Assembly (NCBI RefSeq): GCF_004799755.1
Contig: NZ_SLUB01000034.1
Location: 1-47,254 of the forward strand
DNA length: 47,254 nt
From: Bacillus timonensis
Lineage (GTDB): Bacteria > Bacillota > Bacilli > Bacillales > Bacillaceae_L
Direction of reading: 5' to 3'
A program made the translations under genes and the position numbers. The notes under the pieces are model-generated. The model worked only from the letters and a program-made list of their open reading frames with translations, did no database searches and was not told the origin of the DNA. This document shows positions 8,280 through 17,662 of this stretch, one piece after another; the first letter of the stretch is position 1, and each line of letters begins with the position of its first letter.

Positions 8280-9437
8280 TTATTCCATTTCCTTAAAAGC
8301 TAAATCCGCAAGCTTAGCAATTGTCATATCGTCCATTGGTGGATTATGAAGACCTGCTCTCACATCGCGATAGTACCGTTGTAGTGGATTGGATTTATGT
8401 AGACTTTTTGCACCCACAATTCGCATTGCTTTATCAACTACAGAAAGTGCACTATTTGTTGCAATGTGTTTGGCAAGACCTAATTCTGGACCGAGCTGGC
8501 TCCGGTCAACGGTTCGATCCCATTTGTCAGCAATTGAGTACAATACATGACGCGCCTGAAGCAGCTCAGCTTCCATTTCCCCAACGACTCTTGCTACATT
8601 AGGTATCGTTCTTATCGGTCCCTTTATACTATTCGGAGAGTATTCATTTGCGAATTTTACTGCATAATTCCTTGCAGCAATTGCAATTCCTAGATAACAT
8701 GCTGGAATATGTAGCATCCAGCCACTTGGTATTGCTTTTAATTCTGGGGTTAAAATTTCTACCAAATCATTTTCTTCTAGTTCTACATTTGTAAGAACTA
8801 AATCATGGCTTCCTGTCCCCCTCATCGAAATGGTATTCCACGTTTCTTCTATTGTAACTCCATCTTTAGAGCGTTCGACCAAAAACTCACCCACTTGATC
8901 TGTGCCTTCTACCGAGGCAATGACGCCGATATAATCAAGGACAGGGACCATGGTTGTAAATGATTTTCTTCCTGAAAGAATCCATTTATCCCCTTCTTTT
9001 TTAGCAGTTGTTTGGGGTTTTCCACCTCGAGTAGGGCTGCCCGTTTGGGGTTCTGTTGCAGCACGATTGTATAAGGCTCCTTGTAAAACCTGGTTTGCAT
9101 AAGCTGAAAGTTTCTCTTCGTTCCAGCGCTTCTTCTCAAATAAATCCATGGTTGCCCCAAGATGCCATCCAATTGACAAAGCGGTTGAGCCATCCCCAAC
9201 AGCAAGCGTTTCTTGCAACAATACAAAGTCATACAAGGAAAGGCTATCTTTCCCGCCATATTCCTTTGGTACAGAAAGACTTGTATAGCCTGTTCTTTTT
9301 AATTCCTCAATATTTAATATAGGAAATTCTCCTGTCTCATCATACTCCTGAGCTCTCTCATGAAATCTCTCCGCTAATTCGCTAGCCATTTTATATAAAT
9401 GCTTTTGTTTCTCTGTTTTTATAAATGAAATGGGCAT
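8280..9437 (-). CDS. Acyl-CoA dehydrogenase family flavoprotein
   Basis: 385-residue soluble protein with the acyl-CoA dehydrogenase architecture: an alpha-helical N-terminal domain (about 1-120), a beta domain with ATEPQTGSPT and the FAD-contacting WILSGRKSFTT (about 130-220), and a C-terminal helical bundle. The sequence TALSIGWHLG recalls B. subtilis YdbM. Whether it oxidises an acyl-CoA or acts as a flavin monooxygenase of the DszC/SfnC-like branch cannot be settled here, because the catalytic base is not obvious. The start at 9437 is behind GGAGAGG with 6 nt spacing; an ATG at 9458 is upstream of that site. It is monocistronic. Confidence 0.85.
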   Translation of the reverse strand: MPISFIKTEKQKHLYKMASELAERFHERAQEYDETGEFPILNIEELKRTGYTSLSVPKEYGGKDSLSLYDFVLLQETLAVGDGSTALSIGWHLGATMDLFEKKRWNEEKLSAYANQVLQGALYNRAATEPQTGSPTRGGKPQTTAKKEGDKWILSGRKSFTTMVPVLDYIGVIASVEGTDQVGEFLVERSKDGVTIEETWNTISMRGTGSHDLVLTNVELEENDLVEILTPELKAIPSGWMLHIPACYLGIAIAARNYAVKFANEYSPNSIKGPIRTIPNVARVVGEMEAELLQARHVLYSIADKWDRTVDRSQLGPELGLAKHIATNSALSVVDKAMRIVGAKSLHKSNPLQRYYRDVRAGLHNPPMDDMTIAKLADLAFKEME

Positions 9438-9573
9438 TTTCACCTCTCCTTTTTTCAAATCATGCTTACTAATTCAATATGTATATTATACTATTCCTAT
9501 TTGAATAATTAAAAATAAATGCGCAAACCTGTGGTTGTGACACTTCATGAGTTCGTGATTACTTAATGTGAAA

Positions 9574-9613
9574 AGAAAAAAGCTAGACAAAACAGGTTCT
9601 GTTTTATCTAGCT
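9574..9613 (-). terminator. Terminator of the DUF2680 gene
   Basis: A 15-bp hairpin with one mismatch (AGCTAGA-C-AAAACAG / CTGTTTT-A-TCTAGCT) is followed on the minus strand by TTTTTTC. Confidence 0.92.
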
Positions 9614-9619
9614 CCTCGA

Positions 9620-9955
9620 TTAATCATTATCGTTATTATCTTCATCATCATGATGCTTTTTATGATGATACATTGGGATATATCCATGTTCTTTTATTTT
9701 TTGGTAATGCTCGTCCAACCATTTAAGCTTTTTATCGGCTTTCTCTTTTGGAAGAACGCCATATTCAACATATTTGTTAATTATCGATTTCTTTGTTTCA
9801 AGGAGTTCAAGATAAAGCTGATCAAGTTCTTTCTTTTGCTGATCAGTAAGCTCTACCTTAGGTCTCTCTTCACTCTTCTCCACTTCAGCATCTGCTTGGA
9901 ATCCTCCTAGAAGAAAGAAACTTAAAAGTAATACAAAACCAGTCATTCTTTTCAT
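9620..9955 (-). CDS. Secreted DUF2680 protein (YckD-like)
   Basis: 111-residue exported protein. A signal peptide runs to about FQADA (residues 19-23), followed by an acidic and basic helical region that resembles the DUF2680/YckD family. The C-terminus is rich in His, Asp and Asn (YHHKKHHDDED), suggesting metal binding outside the cell. That is inference from composition. The ribosome binding site AAGGAAG precedes the ATG at 9955. It is a single-gene unit with its own terminator, and its function is unknown. Confidence 0.78.
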   Translation of the reverse strand: MKRMTGFVLLLSFFLLGGFQADAEVEKSEERPKVELTDQQKKELDQLYLELLETKKSIINKYVEYGVLPKEKADKKLKWLDEHYQKIKEHGYIPMYHHKKHHDDEDNNDND

Positions 9956-10031
9956 CTAAATACTTCCTTTCCTGTTATGTACAAATTCATTGTTAGTATC
10001 CATTATTATCCAAGTTTTATACATCTCGTCT

Positions 10032-10060
10032 AAAAAAGGTGACCTTGATGGCCACCTTTG
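10032..10060 (-). terminator. Terminator of the TerC-family gene
   Basis: On the minus strand AAAGGTG pairs with CACCTTT, with an extra GG/CC pair inside, followed by TTT. It lies just after the stop at 10062. Confidence 0.75.
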
Positions 10061-10061
10061 T

Positions 10062-10754
10062 TTAAGATGCTTTTTGCTTTTCTTGTATAGATTGTGCTTT
10101 TGTTTTCTTCATCTTTGTTCCAATAAACACAACAGCAATAATCACGAGTGCTTCAAATCCATATTTGAACCATGGATTATCAAAAAAATCCTGGAGGAAT
10201 GGTTCTCCTACAATCATTTTCGAAGCTGTCCATGCAAGTATGGCTGCACCGATTGTAACAATGATTGGAAAACGATCAATTAATTTAATAAACAACGTAC
10301 TTCCCCAAACCATGATTGGGACTGAAATGATAAGCCCTGTAATGACCAAAACAAAACTACCATGGGCAGCACCGGCAACTCCAAGTACATTATCAAGTCC
10401 CATTAAAGCATCTGCAACAATTATTGTTCGAACCGCGGATCCAAAAGAACCTTTGGCCTCAATTTCATGCTCCTCTTGATCATCAACGAGGAGCTTATAG
10501 GCTATCCAAATGAGGAAAATTCCTCCAACGAGATGTAATCCAGGTATCTCGAGAAGCCATACGACAACTAAGGTAGCAGCTGCACGTATGATAATGGCTC
10601 CTACAGTTCCCCATATGATGGCTCGTTTTTGCTGGTTCTTCGGTAAATTTCTTGCGGCTAAACCGATTACAATCGCATTGTCGCCTGCTAAGACGAGATC
10701 AATTACTACAATTGCAAGTAGAGCTGAAAAAAACTCTCCTGAAAACAATTCCAT
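10062..10754 (-). CDS. TerC/YjbE-family membrane metal exporter
   Basis: 230-residue membrane protein with about seven hydrophobic segments. It shows the family's acidic intramembrane motifs: VIDLVLAGDNAIVIGLA at residues 17-33 and ADALMGLDNVLGVAGA in the second half. Members of this YjbE/YkoY branch export manganese in Bacillus, in part to supply exoenzymes on the outer face. The conserved Asp residues in LAGDN and LDN are present. GAGGTG precedes the ATG. I looked for the manganese-sensing yybP-ykoY riboswitch in the 180-bp divergent intergenic region and do not see it. Confidence 0.87.
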   Translation of the reverse strand: MELFSGEFFSALLAIVVIDLVLAGDNAIVIGLAARNLPKNQQKRAIIWGTVGAIIIRAAATLVVVWLLEIPGLHLVGGIFLIWIAYKLLVDDQEEHEIEAKGSFGSAVRTIIVADALMGLDNVLGVAGAAHGSFVLVITGLIISVPIMVWGSTLFIKLIDRFPIIVTIGAAILAWTASKMIVGEPFLQDFFDNPWFKYGFEALVIIAVVFIGTKMKKTKAQSIQEKQKAS

Positions 10755-10933
10755 AAGTAATTCACCTCAAATTTAGGTTCCCCCAAATTCTCATTTATCT
10801 TTTAAGAAATTGTTCATTAAAAATTGGTATCATAATTGGAAAAATATATTATAATCGTTACAACGATTCATTATTACAACATATAGTACTAGTAGAAAAG
10901 TTTTATTTTTCCTAGGAGAAACGGGGAGTATAA

Positions 10934-13078
10934 ATGAAGAAGTTAATTCCATTCGGTTACTTTGCTTCGATTGTTTTGATTTTATCTGGTGTACTTTATT
11001 TTTTTGCTGCAAATTGGCCAGAATTTACACGTTTTGAAAAAGTGGCACTTGCAGTTGCTGCGATTGCTTTATTTTATTTATTATCAGCCCTATCCTCAAA
11101 ACTCCTTTCACATCAAGTATTTTTAGGGAAATGGCTATTGGTTGCAGGTGCAATTTCCTTTGGCTTATGTGTTGCATTAATTGGTCAAATTTACAACTCT
11201 CATGCAGATAGTTATGTACTTTTCCTTATTTGGCTGATACCTGTGTTTTTGCTTGCGATTTGCACACGTTATGCCCCTTTATCTATATTAAGCTTTGTGC
11301 TTTTTCACCTTGCCTATTGGTTCTATATGAATCCCTCATCATACTTCATCGCCCGCACAGATTTTCAAGAGTGGCTCATATATCTCATCATTGCTGTCAT
11401 TAATTTAATCTTATTTTTGCTAACCTTTACGCGATTTTTAACGAATCATTCAATTCGTTATTTGTCCTATACAATGACACATGCCATGTTAATTGGTATG
11501 AGTATTTTTGAATTGTATGAACCATATAGTGGTTGGACGAATGTATTGTATCTAGTATTTGCTTTCATTTCTTATTTCTATCTGGTTACAAAGAGAATTG
11601 ATAAGTATATTTCAATCATCTTATTTACAATGGTTAGTATCTACGTGTGTACAAAAATCATTGAAATCCCGTTTTTATTCGGAGATGCAATTGGCTATCT
11701 TGGATTACAAATAATCGGATCTATCGCATCTATTGCCCTGATCATTGGTGGCGTTCTTCTCGCTAGACACTTATCAACTAAACACACAGAGACGCCAGTT
11801 AGTCAGGCTGTTAAAGGTATCTTAATCGTGATTGTCACACTTATAGGTTCCTTTATGTTTTCGATTAGTTTCGGTGGAGTACTTTTCCTTATATTTTCTA
11901 GTTATTATCCAACTGTCATTTTGAGTTTATTGTTTATTAGTGTAGGCTTATTTGTGAAAAAGCTAGGACCCTATGCCCAAAACACATTGCTGTTTATCGG
12001 TTTCTTCTCTGGTTTACTTGAGGCATTTTTCCTATCGACTCCCATTACGATTTTCTTTTTAATCGTATCTGTCGTGGTCACAATTGTCATGAAGGATGGA
12101 ATCATTCGATTCTTAAGCTATACAACAATCATTGGTTGTTCCTTGAATCTTTTCCTAGATACATGGGGCCAATGGGTACACTTAGAGTTTGTGTTGTTAG
12201 GGTTTGCCCTGTTAAACGCAATCATCTATTATGTCGTTTATGTCGTTCGTTCAGATTCTAACTTAAAAAGAATTAGTTCATTCTATACTTTGCTCTTCTT
12301 TTATTCATTAACCTTTCTGGATAATTTGATATGGCAAGAGATTTTATATAGTCTAGTGTTCTTTATCATTACAACAACATTAGTCCTTTTCTACTCACGA
12401 AATGATGATGTATTTATGTTTCGAATGACACTTGTCTTTTGGATTGCGTTATTTATTTCTACCTATTATGACTTAGTTTGGTCACTTGTACACAAATCAC
12501 TTTCACTTCTAATTATCGGGCTTACCTTCTTTGTCATCACCCAATTGTTTGACAGAAGGTCAGGTGTAAAGGTGATTGCAAATGAAATCGTATTTACAAA
12601 GAAGCAGTGGGTTTTGATTGGGCTCATACTCCTTCTCCAAATTGGATTTGTCGGGTATCAAATTGGAAGCAATGAATCACTATTGAAAAATGGAAAAGAG
12701 ATAACTCTTGAATTAGCGCCAGTTGACCCCCGTTCCATGCTTCAGGGGGACTATGTTACCTTACGTTATGAAATTGCTGAAGTTCCTGAACTAACAAATG
12801 TTCATTCCGGAAATCGGGTTTATATCCTTGCTAAAAAAGATAAAAATGGTGTGTATCAACGTGAGAAAGTACTTACCTCCATTGACCCTAAAGAATATCA
12901 ACTTGCTGAAGATGAAGTTCTGATTGCGGGTAAATACAATGGTTATGACGGTGTCATCCTTGGGATTGAAAGCTATTTTGTAAAAGAAGGAACTGGGTTA
13001 GACCTTCAACGTGATGCCAAACATGCAAAAGTAAAAGTTGCGAAAAATGGAAATGCAATCGTAGAAACCATTTATTAA
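10934..13078 (+). CDS. DUF2157/GDYXXLXY fusion membrane protein
   Basis: 714-residue polytopic membrane protein. The N-terminal part (roughly 1-130) looks like DUF2157, opening with LSGVLYFFAANWPEF. A long central stretch of about 15 further hydrophobic segments follows. The soluble C-terminal domain after residue 590 is of the GDYXXLXY type and carries the motif GDYVTLRYEI at about residue 605. The two domains often occur as separate neighbouring genes, so here they appear fused. The function is not known; an envelope role is likely. The ribosome binding site GGGGAG is well placed, and a terminator follows at once. It diverges from the TerC gene. Confidence 0.82.
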   Translation: MKKLIPFGYFASIVLILSGVLYFFAANWPEFTRFEKVALAVAAIALFYLLSALSSKLLSHQVFLGKWLLVAGAISFGLCVALIGQIYNSHADSYVLFLIWLIPVFLLAICTRYAPLSILSFVLFHLAYWFYMNPSSYFIARTDFQEWLIYLIIAVINLILFLLTFTRFLTNHSIRYLSYTMTHAMLIGMSIFELYEPYSGWTNVLYLVFAFISYFYLVTKRIDKYISIILFTMVSIYVCTKIIEIPFLFGDAIGYLGLQIIGSIASIALIIGGVLLARHLSTKHTETPVSQAVKGILIVIVTLIGSFMFSISFGGVLFLIFSSYYPTVILSLLFISVGLFVKKLGPYAQNTLLFIGFFSGLLEAFFLSTPITIFFLIVSVVVTIVMKDGIIRFLSYTTIIGCSLNLFLDTWGQWVHLEFVLLGFALLNAIIYYVVYVVRSDSNLKRISSFYTLLFFYSLTFLDNLIWQEILYSLVFFIITTTLVLFYSRNDDVFMFRMTLVFWIALFISTYYDLVWSLVHKSLSLLIIGLTFFVITQLFDRRSGVKVIANEIVFTKKQWVLIGLILLLQIGFVGYQIGSNESLLKNGKEITLELAPVDPRSMLQGDYVTLRYEIAEVPELTNVHSGNRVYILAKKDKNGVYQREKVLTSIDPKEYQLAEDEVLIAGKYNGYDGVILGIESYFVKEGTGLDLQRDAKHAKVKVAKNGNAIVETIY

Positions 13079-13103
13079 GGAGGTATACTTGCCTCCTTTT
13101 TTT
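13077..13103 (+). terminator. Terminator of the DUF2157 gene
   Basis: Stem AAGGAGG / CCTCCTT (13077-13083 and 13092-13098) followed by TTTTT. Confidence 0.9.
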
Positions 13104-13175
13104 CGTGAAAAATACTAAAAATCTAAATAATCATGATATAATTTATTCGTACTACTAAGAGGGGAGAATCGGAAA

Positions 13176-14375
13176 ATGTTACATAACCTATATGATACTT
13201 TAGATAATAAATATACTGAAATGGTTAATATCCGCCGTTATTTGCATCAACACCCAGAAGTTTCTTTTAAAGAATATAAAACAGCTGAATACATTGCCAA
13301 TTTCTATAAAAACATCGGGGTCGAGGTACGCACCAATGTTGGAGGAAACGGCGTTGTGGCAAAAATTCATGGTGACAAATCAGGTCCTACGGTTGCACTA
13401 AGAGCCGATTTTGATGCACTACCGATTCAAGATGAAAAGGATGTACCTTATAAATCGACTGTTCCTGGTGTGATGCACGCATGTGGCCATGATGGACATA
13501 CCGCTACATTGCTGGTTCTGGCAAAAACACTCCATGAAATGAAGGATCAACTCGCAGGAAATGTTGTTCTTATCCACCAACATGCGGAAGAATTCGCTCC
13601 AGGGGGCGCAATCGCGATGATTGAGGATGGCTGTCTCGAAGGGGTTGACGTTATTTTTGGAACCCATTTATGGGCAACTACCCCTACAGGAGCAATTGAA
13701 TACCGTGTTGGTCCAATTATGGCTGCAGCCGACCGATTTGAAATTAAGGTTCAAGGGTCAGGTGGACACGGTGCACATCCACATACGACAAAGGATGCAA
13801 TTGTGATTGGATCCCAACTTGTGATGAATTTACAGCAAATTGTGAGCAGACGAGTGGATCCAATTGAATCTGCAGTCGTAACCCTTGGCTCATTCGTTGC
13901 AGAAAATCCATTTAACGTAATTGCAGACTCTGCGAAACTTGAGGGAACTGTCCGAACATTTAGTGAGGATGTACGAAGTCAAATTGAAGTCGAAATTGAG
14001 CGAATTGTAAAAGGAACTTGCATTGCATCTGATTCCTCTTACACATATGCCTATCACCGAGGCTACCCCGCTGTCGTCAATCATAAGGAACAAACTGATT
14101 TCCTTGTGGAAGTTGCGGAGAATGTTCCAGGTGTTGTGCACGTAAATGAAACGGCACCTCAAATGGGTGGTGAGGATTTCGCCTATTATTTACAGCATGT
14201 TCCAGGAAGCTTTTTCTTTACAGGAGCAATGCCAGTTGATGAAGCAAATGCCTATCCACATCATCATCCTAAATTTGATATTGATGAAAAAGCCATGCTC
14301 ATTGCTGCAAAAACATTGGGAGCTGCAACCTTGAACTACTTATCAATAGAAAAGTCTGAGGAAGCTACAGTATAA
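13176..14375 (+). CDS. yhaA: M20D amidohydrolase YhaA (N-acyl-amino-acid hydrolase)
   Basis: 399-residue metallo-amidohydrolase of the M20D/HipO group, which cleaves N-acyl amino acids or related amides. Metal ligands are seen in HACGHDGH (about residue 105), HQHAEE (about 137) and the GGEDFAYY segment near residue 330. YhaA is next to ecsC in B. subtilis, and the same order occurs here with the two genes convergent across a repeat array. An AGGGGAG ribosome binding site precedes the ATG. It should not be confused with the two M20 enzymes at 37-40 kb, which belong to other subgroups. The physiological substrate is unknown. Confidence 0.88.
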   Translation: MLHNLYDTLDNKYTEMVNIRRYLHQHPEVSFKEYKTAEYIANFYKNIGVEVRTNVGGNGVVAKIHGDKSGPTVALRADFDALPIQDEKDVPYKSTVPGVMHACGHDGHTATLLVLAKTLHEMKDQLAGNVVLIHQHAEEFAPGGAIAMIEDGCLEGVDVIFGTHLWATTPTGAIEYRVGPIMAAADRFEIKVQGSGGHGAHPHTTKDAIVIGSQLVMNLQQIVSRRVDPIESAVVTLGSFVAENPFNVIADSAKLEGTVRTFSEDVRSQIEVEIERIVKGTCIASDSSYTYAYHRGYPAVVNHKEQTDFLVEVAENVPGVVHVNETAPQMGGEDFAYYLQHVPGSFFFTGAMPVDEANAYPHHHPKFDIDEKAMLIAAKTLGAATLNYLSIEKSEEATV

Positions 14376-14468
14376 AAAGGACTTCCCGGACAATGCTGGC
14401 GATTTTTGCCCGAATTATGTATTTCTAAACACATCTTTAGTGACACGCTAGGAGCTTTTTTTACTAAA

Positions 14469-14848
14469 GCATGCACCGCTAATCATTTCTTGCGGAGCAT
14501 GCTTATTGTTTTTCGGCTCTAGCATGTACCGCTGAACACTTCTTGGGGACATGCTTGCTGTCTTTCGGCTCTCGCATGTACCTCTGAACACTTCTTGCGG
14601 GACATGCTTATTGTTTTTCGGCTCTAGCATGTACCTCTGAACACTTCTTGGGGACATGCTTGCTGTCTTTCGGCTCTAGCATGTACCGCTGAACACTTCT
14701 TGCGGGACATGCTTGCTGTCTTTCGGCTCTAGCATGTACCGCTGAACACTTCTTGCGGGACATGCTTGCTGTCTTTTGGCTCTAGCATGCACCGCTAAAC
14801 ACTTCTTACGGGACATACTTACTACTTTTCGGCTTTAGCATGTTCCAC
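14469..14848. repeat. Tandem array, 52-53 bp period, 7 units plus partial
   Basis: GCATG anchors recur at 14469, 14522, 14574, 14627, 14679, 14732, 14785 and 14838, giving steps of 53, 52, 53, 52, 53, 53 and 53. The unit folds as GCATGT-A-CCGC, a 12-nt loop, then GCGG-G-ACATGC. In the first unit both arms read GCATGC, a compensating T-A to C-G change that keeps the stem. The array separates the convergent yhaA and ecsC. The preceding 14376-14468 holds no gene and only a weak hairpin with a T-run near 14456. Confidence 0.93.
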
Positions 14849-14867
14849 GGATACCAACATTGTCAAA

Positions 14868-14916
14868 ATAACAAAACAAACGCAAGAATGTTGTTGTTTA
14901 CAGCATTCTTGCGTTT
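14868..14916 (-). terminator. Terminator of the ecs operon
   Basis: A 13-bp stem AAACGCAAGAATG / CATTCTTGCGTTT (14878-14890 and 14904-14916) lies just after the ecsC stop. The minus-strand tail is TTTGTTTTG. Confidence 0.9.
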
Positions 14917-14919
14917 TAG

Positions 14920-15639
14920 CTAGTTGCTTTCTTTTAATATGCGTAATCGATAACAATTTTTCGCGGTTTCACCTAAGTGATCCAGAAGGTTGTAATTGGC
15001 ATAAGCTCCGACAACTGCACCGATACCCGGTAGTAGTTGAAGCATTTTCACGAAATCAATATAATCGCGATACTCTTGTTGGAAAACTCGCCAATCCATT
15101 TCCGCAAGACGATTTTTTTCTTCCTCCCAATTCTCAATCACTTGTAAGGTTCTCTTTTTATGATCATCACTTGAAAAAGCAAGTTGAAACACCTGCAACA
15201 GGAAAAGGCGTTCCTCATAGTTTTTCGTATCAAATCCATGAATCGCAGCCACTTCAAACAAGAATTTCATTTTGATCGACAGAAGTAATGGGAAATCGGC
15301 CAACGATAATAGAAATCCTCCTGCTCCAGTTCCAGCCCCTTCAGCTGCAGCAGTTCGTCGATAAACGGTTAACTTATCTTCAATCAGTTTTTCTTTAACC
15401 TGTAACGTCATCCCTTGAGGATACTGTCCCTTCGTTGTATATTCCGAACCAACCAACGTTGCCTGAACCATTTTTTTAATACTTTCGGTAATGACCGTAT
15501 GAGCTTTTTCAGGTATCAGTTCATTCACTTTTGTTTGTGCTTTTTTCGATACACGTTGGAGCATATTTGACTTTTTAACCAGCTTTTTGCGCCATTGAAA
15601 TAATTCCTCTTCTACCGTTACCATATACGAATCGTTCAT
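14920..15639 (-). CDS. ecsC: EcsC family protein
   Basis: 239-residue EcsC-family protein, third gene of the ecsABC cluster. It has helical N-terminal and C-terminal parts and a central Gly/Ala-rich hydrophobic stretch (GAGTGAGGFLLSLADFPLLL, about residues 101-120) typical of the family. In B. subtilis, loss of ecsA or ecsB impairs protein secretion and competence, while ecsC is dispensable. The start is 60 bp after the ecsB stop, behind AGAGGTG. The molecular role is unknown. Confidence 0.9.
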   Translation of the reverse strand: MNDSYMVTVEEELFQWRKKLVKKSNMLQRVSKKAQTKVNELIPEKAHTVITESIKKMVQATLVGSEYTTKGQYPQGMTLQVKEKLIEDKLTVYRRTAAAEGAGTGAGGFLLSLADFPLLLSIKMKFLFEVAAIHGFDTKNYEERLFLLQVFQLAFSSDDHKKRTLQVIENWEEEKNRLAEMDWRVFQQEYRDYIDFVKMLQLLPGIGAVVGAYANYNLLDHLGETAKNCYRLRILKESN

Positions 15640-15699
15640 GCACCTCTACCCTTCTTTTCGTTTAGTATTTCTACGTGAATCCAAAGGAAAAGGTTTCAT

Positions 15700-16929
15700 T
15701 TAACCATACATGCGATCCAGCTTATGTACTTTCCCTTTCGTATAAACAAACACAAATAGATAAACAAACACAATACCTATTACTAAGAAAGTGAGTGATG
15801 TTGTGATTTCAGCAGTTAGAAACAAGAGTATGGTAAATATAATAGACTGAACAACAAGTAGCTGGAATAATAGTTGTAAATAAGAGGTCATCTTCGCGGC
15901 TTCACTTACAGGGTATAAGCGAACCCAAATTTTTAAGCTATGATGTCTCCATAAAGTGATAAGCTGATAACCCGTTAAATAAAGAAACAAAATCATAACA
16001 AAGGCTTTTCCGTATTGAAATGGAACGAAATAAATGATCAATCCACCAATAATCGTGAGCCTCACATACATTCCTAAATAGTCACTTGTTCGCAAAAAAG
16101 TGCGTGTGTAAAGGTAACGAAACGTATTTTTCTTTGAATACGAAATTGACGCTGTCACCCAATTGAGCCATGGTCTTTTTTTCACCCGTTCCTTCAACTT
16201 TGGAACATCCGTGAATAAATTTGCAATGCGGTAAAAGGATAGCATTCGCTTCGATTCTAATTCGATTAATGTATTCCATTTCAGCCCTTTATTTTCAACT
16301 GACTTATGAAAATATAGGAGCAACCCTACCATGATGACAACCACACTGCCAATCACAAGAATCGATGCACCTGAAAATAATAAATACATGAGAACGATAT
16401 TTAAAATAACGCGAATCACGATATCAGTATAATAGGTTGAGCTTTCTGTGTAATATTGTGTAAACCAGGTCATTAAAAGGTTCCAAGCTTTACACAATAA
16501 CACAATCACGAAAATCCCCGCTAAAGACGAAAAGGTTTTATCTGTAACAGCTAGATACAAGGGTGCTGCTACCGCAAATACAATTAACAATAAATAGATT
16601 TGGGAGAATAAACTATACCAAAATGCCTTTTGAAAATAAGGCGTTAGCTTCTTTTCAATGGGCAATAAAAAAACGAGGTCGGGCTCTTTTACCAGGGTTT
16701 GGATACGACTATTTGTTAAAATAAACCCTAAAATGAACGCAATAATGATGGCATATGGAAAATCCTTTGGAACATCCTGCAGCCAATAATTATAATAATA
16801 CGCTCCTCCTCCACCTAAAAATAGGAGGGCAATCAATAAATGGTCATTTAACATATAGCGTAAGTAACGGCTTATTTCCTTAAAATGTTGGGTTTGACGC
16901 TTACTCCATAATTCATTGATATCAATCAT
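15700..16929 (-). CDS. ecsB: ABC transporter permease EcsB
   Basis: 409-residue membrane subunit with about eight to ten hydrophobic segments. It pairs with EcsA, and both the gene order and a 8-nt overlap with the end of ecsA support translational coupling. In B. subtilis the EcsAB exporter affects exoprotein secretion and intramembrane proteolysis through an unknown substrate; other Firmicutes rely on it for peptide secretion. The ribosome binding site AAGGAAG lies within ecsA. Length agrees with the B. subtilis protein. Confidence 0.92.
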   Translation of the reverse strand: MIDINELWSKRQTQHFKEISRYLRYMLNDHLLIALLFLGGGGAYYYNYWLQDVPKDFPYAIIIAFILGFILTNSRIQTLVKEPDLVFLLPIEKKLTPYFQKAFWYSLFSQIYLLLIVFAVAAPLYLAVTDKTFSSLAGIFVIVLLCKAWNLLMTWFTQYYTESSTYYTDIVIRVILNIVLMYLLFSGASILVIGSVVVIMVGLLLYFHKSVENKGLKWNTLIELESKRMLSFYRIANLFTDVPKLKERVKKRPWLNWVTASISYSKKNTFRYLYTRTFLRTSDYLGMYVRLTIIGGLIIYFVPFQYGKAFVMILFLYLTGYQLITLWRHHSLKIWVRLYPVSEAAKMTSYLQLLFQLLVVQSIIFTILLFLTAEITTSLTFLVIGIVFVYLFVFVYTKGKVHKLDRMYG

Positions 16930-17662
16930 GTTCTTCTTCCTTTGTTAAGCTGATATAAATGTCATCAAGTGTGGCGTTCTCCATTTTAAATTGCTGCCTA
17001 AGATCCTCTAAAGTGCCAGAGGCCTTTACCTTCCCGTTATGTAAAATAATAAACGAATCACAGTACCTTTCAGCCGTGGCAAGAATATGGGTCGACATCA
17101 AAATACCTGCACCTTGATTTTTCATTTTGTTCATTAATTCTAATAAGGATTGGATACCTAGCGGATCGAGTCCCACAAATGGCTCATCAATAATATAAAG
17201 ATCAGGTTCAACCAGAAAGGCACACATAATCATTACCTTTTGCTTCATTCCCTTTGAAAAATGAGACGGGAAGAACTTTACCTTTTTATCCATTCGAAAT
17301 TCTTTTAATAAAGGTTGTACCCTTTCTACAAAAACTTTCTTGTCTAACCCATAGGCCATAGCCGTTAGTTCTAAATGTTCATATAGTGTCAATTCATCAT
17401 AAAGAATCGGTGTTTCAGGAATAAAACTAAACATGGATCGATAGGCTTCCATATCCTCTTGAATCGTGTTTCCGTTGATTTGGATGGATCCTTTTTTCGG
17501 TTCCATCAGACCAATGATATGTTTGATGGTCGTACTTTTCCCTGCACCGTTTAATCCGATTAATCCTACAATCTCATTTTGTTTGACCTGGAAGGAAACA
17601 TCTTTTAAAACTGGATTTTGTGTATATCCACCTGTTAGATTTTTTATCTCTAATAGTGCCAT
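16922..17662 (-). CDS. ecsA: ABC transporter ATP-binding protein EcsA
   Basis: 246-residue ATPase. It has Walker A GLNGAGKST (about residues 37-45), the signature region SKGMKQK, Walker B YIIDEP and the switch His in STHIL. The start is the ATG at 17662 (MALLEI), set behind AAGGGAG; an ATG at 17683 would overlap that site. It heads the ecsABC operon, transcribed away from hit as in B. subtilis. The 590 bp between ecsA and hit is much longer than a normal divergent promoter region and holds the repeated element listed separately. Confidence 0.94.
   Translation of the reverse strand: MALLEIKNLTGGYTQNPVLKDVSFQVKQNEIVGLIGLNGAGKSTTIKHIIGLMEPKKGSIQINGNTIQEDMEAYRSMFSFIPETPILYDELTLYEHLELTAMAYGLDKKVFVERVQPLLKEFRMDKKVKFFPSHFSKGMKQKVMIMCAFLVEPDLYIIDEPFVGLDPLGIQSLLELMNKMKNQGAGILMSTHILATAERYCDSFIILHNGKVKASGTLEDLRQQFKMENATLDDIYISLTKEEEHD

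Noticed and set aside
10755-10933. yybP-ykoY manganese riboswitch upstream of the TerC-type gene
   Set aside because: The aptamer's conserved loops are not visible in the short divergent region.
14448-14657. ORF of 69 codons on the minus strand with repeated MSPRSVQRYMLEPKNNKH
   Set aside because: It is only the translation of the 52/53-bp array; two units add to 105 bp and so keep frame by chance. No ribosome binding site, and other units break the frame.
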